Of a DNA stretch of 64,000 nt, positions 37,097-45,701 are shown one piece after another (position 1 is the first letter of the stretch; each line of letters starts with the position of its first letter). A model generated the notes under the pieces. It searched no databases. It saw only the letters and a program-made list of their open reading frames with translations, and was not told where the DNA came from. Both the position numbers and the translations under genes were made by a program. The DNA is from a virus. The DNA lies in IMG/VR virus record IMGVR_UViG_3300030333_002409, positions 1 through 64,000 of that record; one strand, written 5' to 3'.

Positions 37097-38677
37097 ATGG
37101 CTAAAAGACCTGAAGATACTATCGCAGATAGGTTTCGAGAAATGGACACCAATCGAGAGGCTAAACTTCAGAGAGCTAGATACGCATCCTCCCTTACAAT
37201 CCCCGCTCTCCTTCCTCCTAGAGGTTCGACAGAGCAGGATCAGGTTGACCAGACCTTCTCATCTGTTTCAGCTAGAGGAGTGACAAGCATGGCAAGCCGG
37301 ATATTGGCTGCGATGCTTCCGCTAAATGATGCGCCTTTCTTCTCCTTCTCATCTAAGATGGGAACCGAAATGTCGGTCGAGGTATGGAATTATCTTGACT
37401 CCCTAAGCTATCAGGTCCATAGAAAGCTGTCATCTAAGAATCTTAGAGAGATAATCTTTCAGGCACTTCAGCATTTAATTGTTTGTGGGGATGTTCTCAT
37501 GGTAATGGAGGATGATTATTCCTTCAGAACTATTAGACTCGATCAGTATGTAGTTAAGCGTGATGTGAACGGGGACATAATCGAACTTATTTTTCTAGAG
37601 TTTGTTCCGGAAGATGAAGAATCTGTAGGACACTTTGCTCAGGGCCTTGGACATCAAGGAAGAGCAGGGTATGATACGGTTTACAATCACCTGATTAAAG
37701 AGGATAAGGTCTGGAAAGTTCGAAAAGAAAAGAACGACGAAATCTTTGAGACCGGAGAGTTTACTGTTTGTCCTTTCATCCCTCTTCGATGGAGTGAGAT
37801 CGCAGGAGAAAACTATGGTCGATCCCATTGTGAAGATATGATTGGTGATATTGCTACTCTTGAATCTTATACCGAGGCATTGATTGAGGGGATGGCCGCT
37901 GGAAGTGCGTTCTTCCTTTGTGTTGATCCCGCTGGTATTACAGAAATCGATGACATCAATGGTTATCCAAATGGTGCATGGGTCCCTGCAAGACAGCAAG
38001 ATTTGTTTGTCATGTCTCCCTCACAAACTATGAATCCTCAGATTCAAGCAGCAGCAACTGCTGTCGAAACCCTTAGAAAAGAAGTGGGAAATGGTTTCTT
38101 GCTTAATAGTTCCGCTATCCCTAGCGGAGATCGAGTCACAGCAACCGCTGTTCGTATGGTTGGACAAGAGCTTGAACAGGTCTTGGGAGGAGCTTTCTCT
38201 GCTATCTCCAGAAATCTCCTAGTTCCTATCGTAGAACGAACAGTCTTTCTTATGTTGGACGAGGGTCTCGTTGATGAGCGATTAGAGCAGCAGTTCACAG
38301 AAGATGGTTTATTAACTGTTGAAATTGTGACAGGACTTCAATCACTCAGTCGAGACTCCGATCTACAGAAACTTATGCAGATGGGTGAAATGGTACGTAA
38401 TCTTCCTGAGCAAGCTATGGCTATGTTTAGATGGGAAGAATACGGACGAGCTCTCATTACCGCTTTAGGATTCGACTCAGGTAATTGGGTGAAGTCTGAA
38501 GAAGAAGTGATGGCACAGCAGAAGAAGCTACAAGAAGAGCAGCAACAGCAGCAGATGCAGCAGGGTATAATGCAGCAAGCACAAGGCATTGCTGGCCAAG
38601 CTGCACAGCAAGACATCCAAGAAACTGGAGGCCAAGGCATTGCTCAAATGGCCCAGCAATTAGGTATTGGAGGATAA
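37097..38677 (+). CDS. Portal (head-tail connector, gp8-like)
   Basis: 526 residues (T7 gp8: 536). DRFREMDTNREAKLQRARYASSLTIPALLPP at the N-terminus, AGENYGRSHCEDMIGDIATLESY in the middle and a Gln-rich C-terminal tail (QQQQMQQGIMQQAQGIAG) are typical of T7-type connectors. Forms the dodecameric ring at the head vertex, through which DNA is packaged and ejected. AGGAG precedes the ATG. Confidence 0.9.
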   Translation: MAKRPEDTIADRFREMDTNREAKLQRARYASSLTIPALLPPRGSTEQDQVDQTFSSVSARGVTSMASRILAAMLPLNDAPFFSFSSKMGTEMSVEVWNYLDSLSYQVHRKLSSKNLREIIFQALQHLIVCGDVLMVMEDDYSFRTIRLDQYVVKRDVNGDIIELIFLEFVPEDEESVGHFAQGLGHQGRAGYDTVYNHLIKEDKVWKVRKEKNDEIFETGEFTVCPFIPLRWSEIAGENYGRSHCEDMIGDIATLESYTEALIEGMAAGSAFFLCVDPAGITEIDDINGYPNGAWVPARQQDLFVMSPSQTMNPQIQAAATAVETLRKEVGNGFLLNSSAIPSGDRVTATAVRMVGQELEQVLGGAFSAISRNLLVPIVERTVFLMLDEGLVDERLEQQFTEDGLLTVEIVTGLQSLSRDSDLQKLMQMGEMVRNLPEQAMAMFRWEEYGRALITALGFDSGNWVKSEEEVMAQQKKLQEEQQQQQMQQGIMQQAQGIAGQAAQQDIQETGGQGIAQMAQQLGIGG

Positions 38678-38678
38678 C

Positions 38679-38774
38679 ATGCCGTATGGTAAAGGAACTT
38701 ATGGGAGCAAGGTCGGCAGACCCCCTAAGAAAAAGAAAGTTAAAGTTAAGAAGGCTCCCAAGAAAAAGAAGTAG
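38679..38774 (+). CDS. Tiny Lys-rich protein (MPYGKGTYGSK...)
   Basis: 31 residues: MPYGKGTYGSKVGRPPKKKK... A ribosome site (GGAGG) lies 4 nt upstream. Short proteins with a YGxGTYG start and a Lys tail occur between the portal and scaffold genes of several marine T7-like phages; function unknown. It is too short to be sure it is translated. Confidence 0.55.
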   Translation: MPYGKGTYGSKVGRPPKKKKVKVKKAPKKKK

Positions 38775-38785
38775 GAGATATTGAC

Positions 38786-38926
38786 ATGCCGTTAGTAGGT
38801 GGAAGAGAATTTCCCTACACTAAGAAAGGCATCGAAGATGCCAAAGCTTACGCTAAAAGAACCGGCAAGAAGTTGGTTATGAATGAGCGTGATACCCGTA
38901 AGAACCCAAAAAGGAAATACAAGTGA
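38786..38926 (+). CDS. Small basic protein
   Basis: 46 residues, MPLVGGREFPYTKKGIEDAK then Lys-rich, ending KRKYK. AGGAGATATTGAC-ATG provides a ribosome site. Overlaps the scaffold start (GTGA). No family recognised; same small-basic class as the previous gene. Confidence 0.55.
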   Translation: MPLVGGREFPYTKKGIEDAKAYAKRTGKKLVMNERDTRKNPKRKYK

Positions 38927-39858
38927 ACGAACCTATTCAACAAGAAACCGAAACAACGCAATTCAATCTTACGCCCGCTGATCAGCAGCATGAGCATGAA
39001 AAGCAAGCTTTCGTCCGCCATGTTCAGGACCAAGGAGAACAGATCCCGGAGAATTTTAAGGATGCTGGAGCTTGGTTTGATTCTTTGAAGAATGCTCAGG
39101 CAGCATACACTCAAGGTCAACAGGAAATTGCTAATCTTAAGAAGCAGTATAATGAAAATGGTGTAGAAAATCCAAACTATAATCCAGAAAATACCGAAGC
39201 TACTACTACTCCAGCAGCTGAGGAAGTTCCGGATAACGTGGAATCTCTTCAGATTAATGCTCCTTCAGAAACTGAAGGAAGTCCTGAAGAAACCCAGCCC
39301 TTGATGGAGCCTCCATCAGAGGTAAGTATGGGCGAATGGAATGACTGGGGCAACATCATCGACGCAAGTGGTGGTCAAGTCCCGGATGCGTTAAGAAATA
39401 CCATCAAAGCTCGGCTCAATGTCGACGATAAAATCATTGATGATTATATGAATCAAAGACAGGCAATTCAGCAGCAGAATGTATCCAATGCCGCCAACAT
39501 TGTTGGGGGACAGGACGAGCTTAATAAGATTATGGCTTGGTCTGCTGATAATCTATCAGAAGATGAACGTATTGCAGTCAACGGCCAGCTAGCAGGCCCG
39601 GGCTACAAGACGGCTATCTTAGGGCTTAAAGCCCGATACGAGACTTCGGATAATGTCTCGGCAGCAAGGGGTCGTGAACCCGGTGCTACTCCGAATCGAA
39701 CCGCAGCAGTTAATACTTATCAAAGTATTACTCCTTATGCTTCTAATCAGGAGATGTTTGCGGATCAGCGGAATCCTAGATACAAGACAGACGCTAAGTT
39801 TAGAGCTGCTGTTGAGGAAAGGATTCTTGCAACTAATCAGTTCGGTTTTAGAACCTGA
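38923..39858 (+). CDS. Scaffolding protein (gp9-like)
   Basis: 311 residues from GTG 38923 (AAGGAA-ATACAA-GTG). Acidic, Gln/Glu-rich and low-complexity in the middle, with the C-terminal block ITPYASNQEMFADQRNPRYK, TDAKFRAAVEERIL that contacts capsid in T7-type scaffolds. Located between portal and capsid genes as in T7. Guides procapsid assembly and then leaves. Confidence 0.85.
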   Translation: MNEPIQQETETTQFNLTPADQQHEHEKQAFVRHVQDQGEQIPENFKDAGAWFDSLKNAQAAYTQGQQEIANLKKQYNENGVENPNYNPENTEATTTPAAEEVPDNVESLQINAPSETEGSPEETQPLMEPPSEVSMGEWNDWGNIIDASGGQVPDALRNTIKARLNVDDKIIDDYMNQRQAIQQQNVSNAANIVGGQDELNKIMAWSADNLSEDERIAVNGQLAGPGYKTAILGLKARYETSDNVSAARGREPGATPNRTAAVNTYQSITPYASNQEMFADQRNPRYKTDAKFRAAVEERILATNQFGFRT

Positions 39859-40027
39859 TTAGAGCCACTGGAAACTACTGTTAATACCCCGCTCTCAGGA
39901 GCCTTGGCGAAAAGGCAGTAATCTTTCCAACCTACGTTAGGACTCCACTATCTAGTGGAATAATTCGAAGCAAAGGTTAGGCGATCAATTTTTATTTATT
40001 TACTCTTAAGATAAAGGAGAAGATGCT
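39859..40027 (+). other. Structured capsid leader
   Basis: The 169-nt leader between scaffold and capsid genes holds TACTG...CAGTA (39876-39921) enclosing GCTC-TCAG-GAGC and CCTT...AAGG, then CCTA-CGT-TAGG and CCACT-ATCT-AGTGG hairpins (about 39931-39961), and a T-rich stretch before the AAGGAG site. It may be a promoter region for RNAP2, an mRNA stabiliser or a processing site for the most highly expressed gene. No copy of the 16-nt element is here. Confidence 0.5.
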
Positions 40028-41275
40028 ATGGCAGTATATAACCATACAAATACTCTTCACTCTGGTCTTACTGGTGTTGATCGTGTAAACCCGACTAATG
40101 CAGTTAACGTTGACGCGACTTCCTCAAACCTTTGGATGCCTGTATGGGCAGGTGAGGTGCTCAACGCTTACGACCAGTATATTAGTTTCGAACCCCATGT
40201 TACTCACAGGACTATTGCTAACGGTATGTCCATTAAGTTCCCCTTGACCGGTACGGTCGGACTGAAGCCTCAGTGGGGAGCTGGTGAGGAACTCGCAGGC
40301 GGCGGCGGTCCTTCGACCTCCATCACTGTGTCGCTCGATGACCGTCCGATGGCGGCTCACTTCGAGCTTGACAACCCTGACCTTATGGTTACTCAGTGGG
40401 AGTACCGTTCGGAAATGGCGCGTCAGACGGGCATGACGCTGGCTAACACCAGTGACAAGCAGATCGCTTCGTTGATCGCTCAGGCTGCATGTCAGATTGA
40501 TGCCAACTTCGCGTTGATTAAGAAGGGCGTTCGTCGCCCAGACGCAGACGGTGCTGATACCGATGGTGACGGCGGTCCTCTGGACTCTGGCGACTACACC
40601 GGTGGTCAGGTTTATACCGGTGACGGCATTGGCACTGGCAACGGTGGTGACGGAGGCTCGACTGGCACAACCCGTAACTTTGACTACAACAACCTCGGTC
40701 TTTCTTCAGCAGCTGCTGAGGATAGAACGGACGCAGCTCTCGGTCTTCTCGAAGACATCGAGAACTTCTTCGTCCACTTGCAGGAGATCAATGCTCCTAC
40801 TGAGGGCGTAGTTTGCTGTGTTTCACCGCAGGCTTTTGCTGACATTCGTTCGCTGAACATCGCTAGAGAAGCTGGTGATTTCTCCAATGGCGGTGGTCAT
40901 CCGTTCTTCGGTGGCAGTGCCACGGATATGGGCAACCTCGGTGCTCCTCTGACGGTTGGGATGCACGGCATGAACGACACTCTGATGTATCAGGGTGCTG
41001 TAATCATGAAGAGCAACCACGCTAACTTTAAGACGGACTATACTGATTCCAACTTGCAGACTACTGCGATTGGTGACAAGAAGTATGGTTGCAAGTTCAG
41101 TAAGCTTTGTGCTCTTATTTGGCAGCCTGAAGCTGTCGCCCGTCTTACCCTTCAGGGTATGAAGACTGACTCCGTTGAGGATGTCCGTCGAAACACTCAC
41201 TTCACAGTGGCCAGCACCTATAAGGGTGGTGGTACTCTGCGTCCTGAGTGTGCAGGTGTCATGTTGAAGAACTGA
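40028..41275 (+). CDS. Major capsid protein (gp10-like)
   Basis: 415 residues (T7 gp10A: 345). SLDDRPMAAHFELDNPDLM, GVVCCVSPQAFADIRS, QGAVIMKSNHANFKT and a C-terminal LTLQGMKTDSVEDVR match T7-family capsids. Residues about 171-215 are a Gly/Asp/Thr-rich insertion (DADGADTDGDGG..., GNGGDGGSTGTTRN), absent from T7, which may be a surface loop. Codons are GC-richer than in the neighbouring late genes, as expected of high expression. AAGGAG precedes the ATG; terminator follows. Confidence 0.95.
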   Translation: MAVYNHTNTLHSGLTGVDRVNPTNAVNVDATSSNLWMPVWAGEVLNAYDQYISFEPHVTHRTIANGMSIKFPLTGTVGLKPQWGAGEELAGGGGPSTSITVSLDDRPMAAHFELDNPDLMVTQWEYRSEMARQTGMTLANTSDKQIASLIAQAACQIDANFALIKKGVRRPDADGADTDGDGGPLDSGDYTGGQVYTGDGIGTGNGGDGGSTGTTRNFDYNNLGLSSAAAEDRTDAALGLLEDIENFFVHLQEINAPTEGVVCCVSPQAFADIRSLNIAREAGDFSNGGGHPFFGGSATDMGNLGAPLTVGMHGMNDTLMYQGAVIMKSNHANFKTDYTDSNLQTTAIGDKKYGCKFSKLCALIWQPEAVARLTLQGMKTDSVEDVRRNTHFTVASTYKGGGTLRPECAGVMLKN

Positions 41276-41301
41276 TTCTACATAGTGACATACACTTTGG
41301 T

Positions 41302-41335
41302 CCCCTCCCCTTTCGGGGGGAGGGGTACTTTTTTT
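41302..41335 (+). terminator. Rho-independent terminator after capsid gene
   Basis: CCCCTCCCC (41302-41310) pairs with GGGGAGGGG (41317-41325), 9 bp with a 6-nt loop, followed by TACTTTTTTT. This is the best classical terminator in the window and sits where T7 has T-phi. Confidence 0.9.
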
Positions 41336-41399
41336 ACGAAGGGAGGTGGTCCGTATATCTACTCACCCCTATTAAGCTAATCTTGAACAAGGAGAAATT

Positions 41400-42131
41400 A
41401 TGGGAGCTTTACTAAAACAGGATGCAGTAAACCAAATGCTTCTCGCTTCCGGCGAAACTATGGTTAACGATTTAACTACTGATGCTGGGGTTGATACCTC
41501 AGTGGCCGAGTTTATGTTAGACCAAGTTACGATGGATTGGCAACTTAGGGGCATTGCGGAAAACCAAATAGAATCGTACTACCTTCCCGATTCAGCAAAT
41601 AACGATAAGATTGCTTTAAAGCAGGGAACTGCATCAAGTACTAATGGTGCTACTATTTATGCAGAACTTGTCAGCACTCATTGGAGTGACTACGATCCCA
41701 ATGGTCGGCCTAGTCAAAAAATCATGGGTATTATTCGCCACGATGGAGCAGGTGCTGGAGGAAACTCTAGCTACCGTCCTATTTTGTACAACATTACGGA
41801 AGATACCAGTGCTTGGAGAACTCCTCCTAATGGAGGAAGATACCATGTTCTAGAAAGAATCAAGCTTTCGTGGGAAGATCAGAATACTTCTATCCAACAG
41901 GGAATCACGGCTCAGGCTGCTAGGCAGTATCAGATGCTGACTACTGGCGATGGAGATGTGGATAGAATGTTAGGCATGAGAGAAGAAATGTCTAGGATGA
42001 GAGCACGAGCAGGGGATATTTCCCATAAGCAGAGAAACATCTTTGTCGGAGGCGATAGAGCTATCAGAAGAGCAGCCGAACGCCATCAATGGGGCGATAG
42101 ATCAAGAGATATTCGGACACTAAACTCATAG
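41400..42131 (+). CDS. Tail tubular protein A (gp11-like)
   Basis: 243 residues (T7 gp11: 196). LLASGETMVNDLTTDAGVDTSVAEFMLDQ near the start is the gp11 pattern of T7-type gatekeeper proteins; QQGITAQAARQYQM and VDRMLGMREEMSRMR match the later helices. Joins the connector to the tail nozzle. AAGGAG site present. Directly upstream of tail tube B. Confidence 0.85.
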   Translation: MGALLKQDAVNQMLLASGETMVNDLTTDAGVDTSVAEFMLDQVTMDWQLRGIAENQIESYYLPDSANNDKIALKQGTASSTNGATIYAELVSTHWSDYDPNGRPSQKIMGIIRHDGAGAGGNSSYRPILYNITEDTSAWRTPPNGGRYHVLERIKLSWEDQNTSIQQGITAQAARQYQMLTTGDGDVDRMLGMREEMSRMRARAGDISHKQRNIFVGGDRAIRRAAERHQWGDRSRDIRTLNS

Positions 42132-42140
42132 GAGGTATGA

Positions 42141-45100
42141 ATGGCTACAGTAAGAGTACCGATATTAAATTTGTTTAGCGGTGTGGCAAGACAGCCAAGC
42201 GCTAAGCGACTAACCTCAGAATTACAAGAGGTAGATAACGCAATTCTTACTTTAGAACGCTCAGCTGAAAAGCGTCCTTCCTTAGAGTTTATTCATGGAG
42301 GAAGCTCAGGAGGATTCTTAGGTAGTTGGGTAGCTCATGCCTCCCCTAATTCGAATAACCCGGATTTAGTAGACGATATCGCATACTTCTTCTTCGATAA
42401 GAGTACAGTTGAAAGATATATTATTATCATCAATCGAGGAGTTGATAGTGGTTCGACAGACTTAATTAAGATATTTAAGTTTAGAGAGTATACAACTGAC
42501 GATCTTGAAACTACTACCCCAGATCACTGGCCTCATCTCAACGTTGGTGATATCATCATCGAGGAAGCCTTTGATAGCAATCAATCCCAAACGATTACCT
42601 TTAGTGATGTCACAACTCCCTATACTAACAACAACCATTACATTCCGGATAGCACTCTTCCTTCTCCGTGGAACACAAAAAGAGTAGACGATATTTGGGA
42701 ATATGTTAAATGGAATCCAGAAGGAAAACCAGCCCGAGATTGTCTTAAGGCTACCTTCTTCGGTAGTGCTGTGATGATTCTAAACAATCAGGTTCCTGCA
42801 TGTACTTGGACCACAGCAGACCCGGCTTCTCCTTCGGTTCTTCTGAACGGTAAGAAGCTAACATATAGAGTAGCGGCAACCCCTGAGGAGACAGGCGACT
42901 ACGCTATGGGCGGTCCATATAATCCAGACACCGATAGACATGAGCCAGTAGGCGGTCACAGTGCCTCCCATCAAGTAGCCTTATTTGCCGGAGCTGATGG
43001 TAATGGTACGATTGAGCTTTCTAAATTCTTAGTTAACAATCTTAATAGTAATGATGAACTAGGTATGGTAAATATTACGGGATCTACTTATACTACTATT
43101 GCTCAGGTTGTCTCAGCGATTAATAGCTGTACAGTTGTAAACGACAGCGATGGAGCTTCACAGGGAAGCTTTGCATCTAACTACGGTACTTTCTATTTAG
43201 ACGAAGATTCAGGAAGCTCTACTCCCCCGGGAACCGGCCCCTATACAGGAAAGTTGTGGTTTAAAACAACAAACAATGGTACTGATATCGTCCAATTCTT
43301 TGATGGAAATGGTAGAACATGTACTCACTTAGGTTTAACAGGAACTAACTCTGTATTTGATGCCGCTCGAAAGACGGGTAAGAACATGCAACCCTTTATC
43401 GCAGCTGCGGCTGGAGACCCCGCAGCCAATACTTGCCCACTCAATTCTTTGGGAGGACCTCCCGATAATGCCGATGAAATAAAAATTACCTCGGGTACGA
43501 CGGAGACTACATGGCAGTTAGAAAATGGTCTAGACGGGGATACCGATACATGGGGAGATGTTCGAGACCATTTAGAATCGGAGACTAGCAATAAGTATAC
43601 CCTTGCGTTGAACTCAGACAGGACTGGTTCTTATATTGTACATGGTTCTAGTCCCCCAGCAGGAGAAGTCTCTGGTACTATTCCGGATAAAGTAGAGGAT
43701 GAGACGGGGAATTACGCAAGACGAATGGGTTGGCTATACGACATTGGTATGCATAAGCCGGTTCGAGACGATGTACAAATATCGTCGGATATCTTTGAAA
43801 ACGAGCTGGGTCAGAATATCTCTAGCTTTAATGCGATTGAGATTCCCCCAGAAGGCGATGATGTCAACAGAGTCAATGGAGAAGAAGAAGCCATTGACTT
43901 TCTTTATGGAGGTAACAACGGATTTGGAAAGGTTTGGTATTGCCGAAGTGGATTCCTTACCTTCCCCCAAGGATTCTATCGATGTGTGGACAACAATACT
44001 ATCCCCCACTATGACAAAGTAAGAACGGAAGACGAGCACTCTGTATTCTATGAGCCTAGTTTTCCTTTCCTAATTGTTAATGGAGGAAATAATACATGGA
44101 ATGTTGAATATCCTAAATGGACTCCCCGAGAAAGCGGGACCGCTAATAACAATCCGGGACCTCAGGCATTTAATATTGGGGATAAGAAAGGTATTATTAA
44201 AGATATTGCTTTCTGGCGAGAACGTCTTTGGTTTGCTGTGGACGATATGGTCTTTAGCTCACGAAATAACGACTGGTTTGATTTATGGCTAGGAGACCCT
44301 AATAATATTACCTCGGAAGATCCTATTGATATTCGGGCTTCTTCTGGAAAATACACGCGGATCAATTTCATGATTCCATTTGATGACTTCTTATTTATTA
44401 ATACAGGAGGAGAGACACAATATGAATTACAAGGCTCAAACAATATTATCTCTCCAACTACTGCTGAACTGGCTCCAACGTCATTCTACTCAGCTTCTGG
44501 AATTGTTGAGCCCTTGGTTCTCGGCACTCAGATTTACTGGTTCGATGATGAACGACTGTATCTTTATAACTCTTCAGCTGGAACTTCGGTAAACAATACT
44601 ACAGAAGTTTCTATTCACGCTAATGGGTATTTACCTAAGAATTATAGATGTGCGTGCGTTGCTCCGGCACAGGACAGTATATTTGTAGTAGATGAAGATA
44701 ACCCCGATCATTTGTATGTCTACACAGCACGATGGGCTGGAGGAGAAATCGCTCAGAACTCGTTCTACCGATATGTTCTTCCTCAGACTATTGTTGATAG
44801 GCAGATTTCTGGAAGCGAAGGCTGGGAATTAGGTCCTTATTGGAGCCCCACAGACGAAAAGACAACCCTTCCTAAACCAGAAATTGAGTATATCTGGTAC
44901 TCAAGAAACTATCTTTACATGATTGTTATACGGCCCGCATACGAGGGTGCGAAAATGCAGAGGTTTATTGAAAGAACCTCCTTACAGTTCTTAGATATCA
45001 ATACCCCCAGATTAGATAGGCTTATGGAAGTAGAGAACAAGTCGGCAGGCGGTACTGAGGGAACTGACGATACATGGTATACAGATCCGAATACCTATTG

Positions 45101-45692
45101 GCGTTTGCCTTATTGGGATCCGGGAGTTAAAGAGGTTGTCTTAGGTCCTGAGTGGCCGACACAAAGTGGTCAAAGGATTGCAAGCACAGCTACGATTACG
45201 AATTTAGAAGACGGCACGCTTCCTCTTACTCAGCTCAGAGCGGCTGGAAACTGGGATGCTATCGGCAACAGCCAATACACCTCTTTCTCTGGCAGCACTT
45301 ACACTATGAAGCTTGAGCTCTCTAAGATTAACTATAGAGATCCGAGCTCTGGAGTTCCTGTAGAAGGAACCCTTGCCCTCCGTATGATGAACATCAAGCA
45401 CTTTAAGACGGGGGTATATGATATAGAGATAACACGGAACCAGAGAACAGCACTTGGAGCTACTAGCGGACCTACCAGTACTACGACTCACACCCCACTT
45501 TCTATCAACAACTCTCCTGATGCTTTAGGAGCTTTGCTTGTTGAGGAGGAAGGCGAGTTTACGACTAGAATATTCGGAAATGCAGATACTACTAAGATTG
45601 CTATTACTTCGGACTATCCTACTCCGGTAGCTATTACTGGAATGGAGTTCATTGGTAAGTTTAAACCCTATAATGCTTCGATTCAATCTTAG
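42141..45692 (+). CDS. Tail tubular protein B (gp12-like)
   Basis: 1,183 residues; T7 gp12 has 794, so it carries large insertions (a Gly/Asp/Thr-rich stretch with many NGTDIVQF, GNNGFGK-like motifs). The N-terminus VPILNLFSGVARQPSAKRLTSELQEVDNAI fits the gp12 family. The beta-rich repeats in the middle (STYTTIAQVVSAINS) resemble tail nozzle domains. Forms the tail nozzle through which DNA leaves. GGAGGTATGA-ATG gives the start. Confidence 0.85.
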   Translation: MATVRVPILNLFSGVARQPSAKRLTSELQEVDNAILTLERSAEKRPSLEFIHGGSSGGFLGSWVAHASPNSNNPDLVDDIAYFFFDKSTVERYIIIINRGVDSGSTDLIKIFKFREYTTDDLETTTPDHWPHLNVGDIIIEEAFDSNQSQTITFSDVTTPYTNNNHYIPDSTLPSPWNTKRVDDIWEYVKWNPEGKPARDCLKATFFGSAVMILNNQVPACTWTTADPASPSVLLNGKKLTYRVAATPEETGDYAMGGPYNPDTDRHEPVGGHSASHQVALFAGADGNGTIELSKFLVNNLNSNDELGMVNITGSTYTTIAQVVSAINSCTVVNDSDGASQGSFASNYGTFYLDEDSGSSTPPGTGPYTGKLWFKTTNNGTDIVQFFDGNGRTCTHLGLTGTNSVFDAARKTGKNMQPFIAAAAGDPAANTCPLNSLGGPPDNADEIKITSGTTETTWQLENGLDGDTDTWGDVRDHLESETSNKYTLALNSDRTGSYIVHGSSPPAGEVSGTIPDKVEDETGNYARRMGWLYDIGMHKPVRDDVQISSDIFENELGQNISSFNAIEIPPEGDDVNRVNGEEEAIDFLYGGNNGFGKVWYCRSGFLTFPQGFYRCVDNNTIPHYDKVRTEDEHSVFYEPSFPFLIVNGGNNTWNVEYPKWTPRESGTANNNPGPQAFNIGDKKGIIKDIAFWRERLWFAVDDMVFSSRNNDWFDLWLGDPNNITSEDPIDIRASSGKYTRINFMIPFDDFLFINTGGETQYELQGSNNIISPTTAELAPTSFYSASGIVEPLVLGTQIYWFDDERLYLYNSSAGTSVNNTTEVSIHANGYLPKNYRCACVAPAQDSIFVVDEDNPDHLYVYTARWAGGEIAQNSFYRYVLPQTIVDRQISGSEGWELGPYWSPTDEKTTLPKPEIEYIWYSRNYLYMIVIRPAYEGAKMQRFIERTSLQFLDINTPRLDRLMEVENKSAGGTEGTDDTWYTDPNTYWRLPYWDPGVKEVVLGPEWPTQSGQRIASTATITNLEDGTLPLTQLRAAGNWDAIGNSQYTSFSGSTYTMKLELSKINYRDPSSGVPVEGTLALRMMNIKHFKTGVYDIEITRNQRTALGATSGPTSTTTHTPLSINNSPDALGALLVEEEGEFTTRIFGNADTTKIAITSDYPTPVAITGMEFIGKFKPYNASIQS

Positions 45693-45701
45693 GAGAACCT
45701 A

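Noticed and set aside
39859-40027. Cobalamin, glutamine or other known riboswitch, or ribozyme, in the capsid leader
   Set aside because: The conserved boxes of these elements (for example the hammerhead CUGANGA core or a full B12 box) were looked for and not found.
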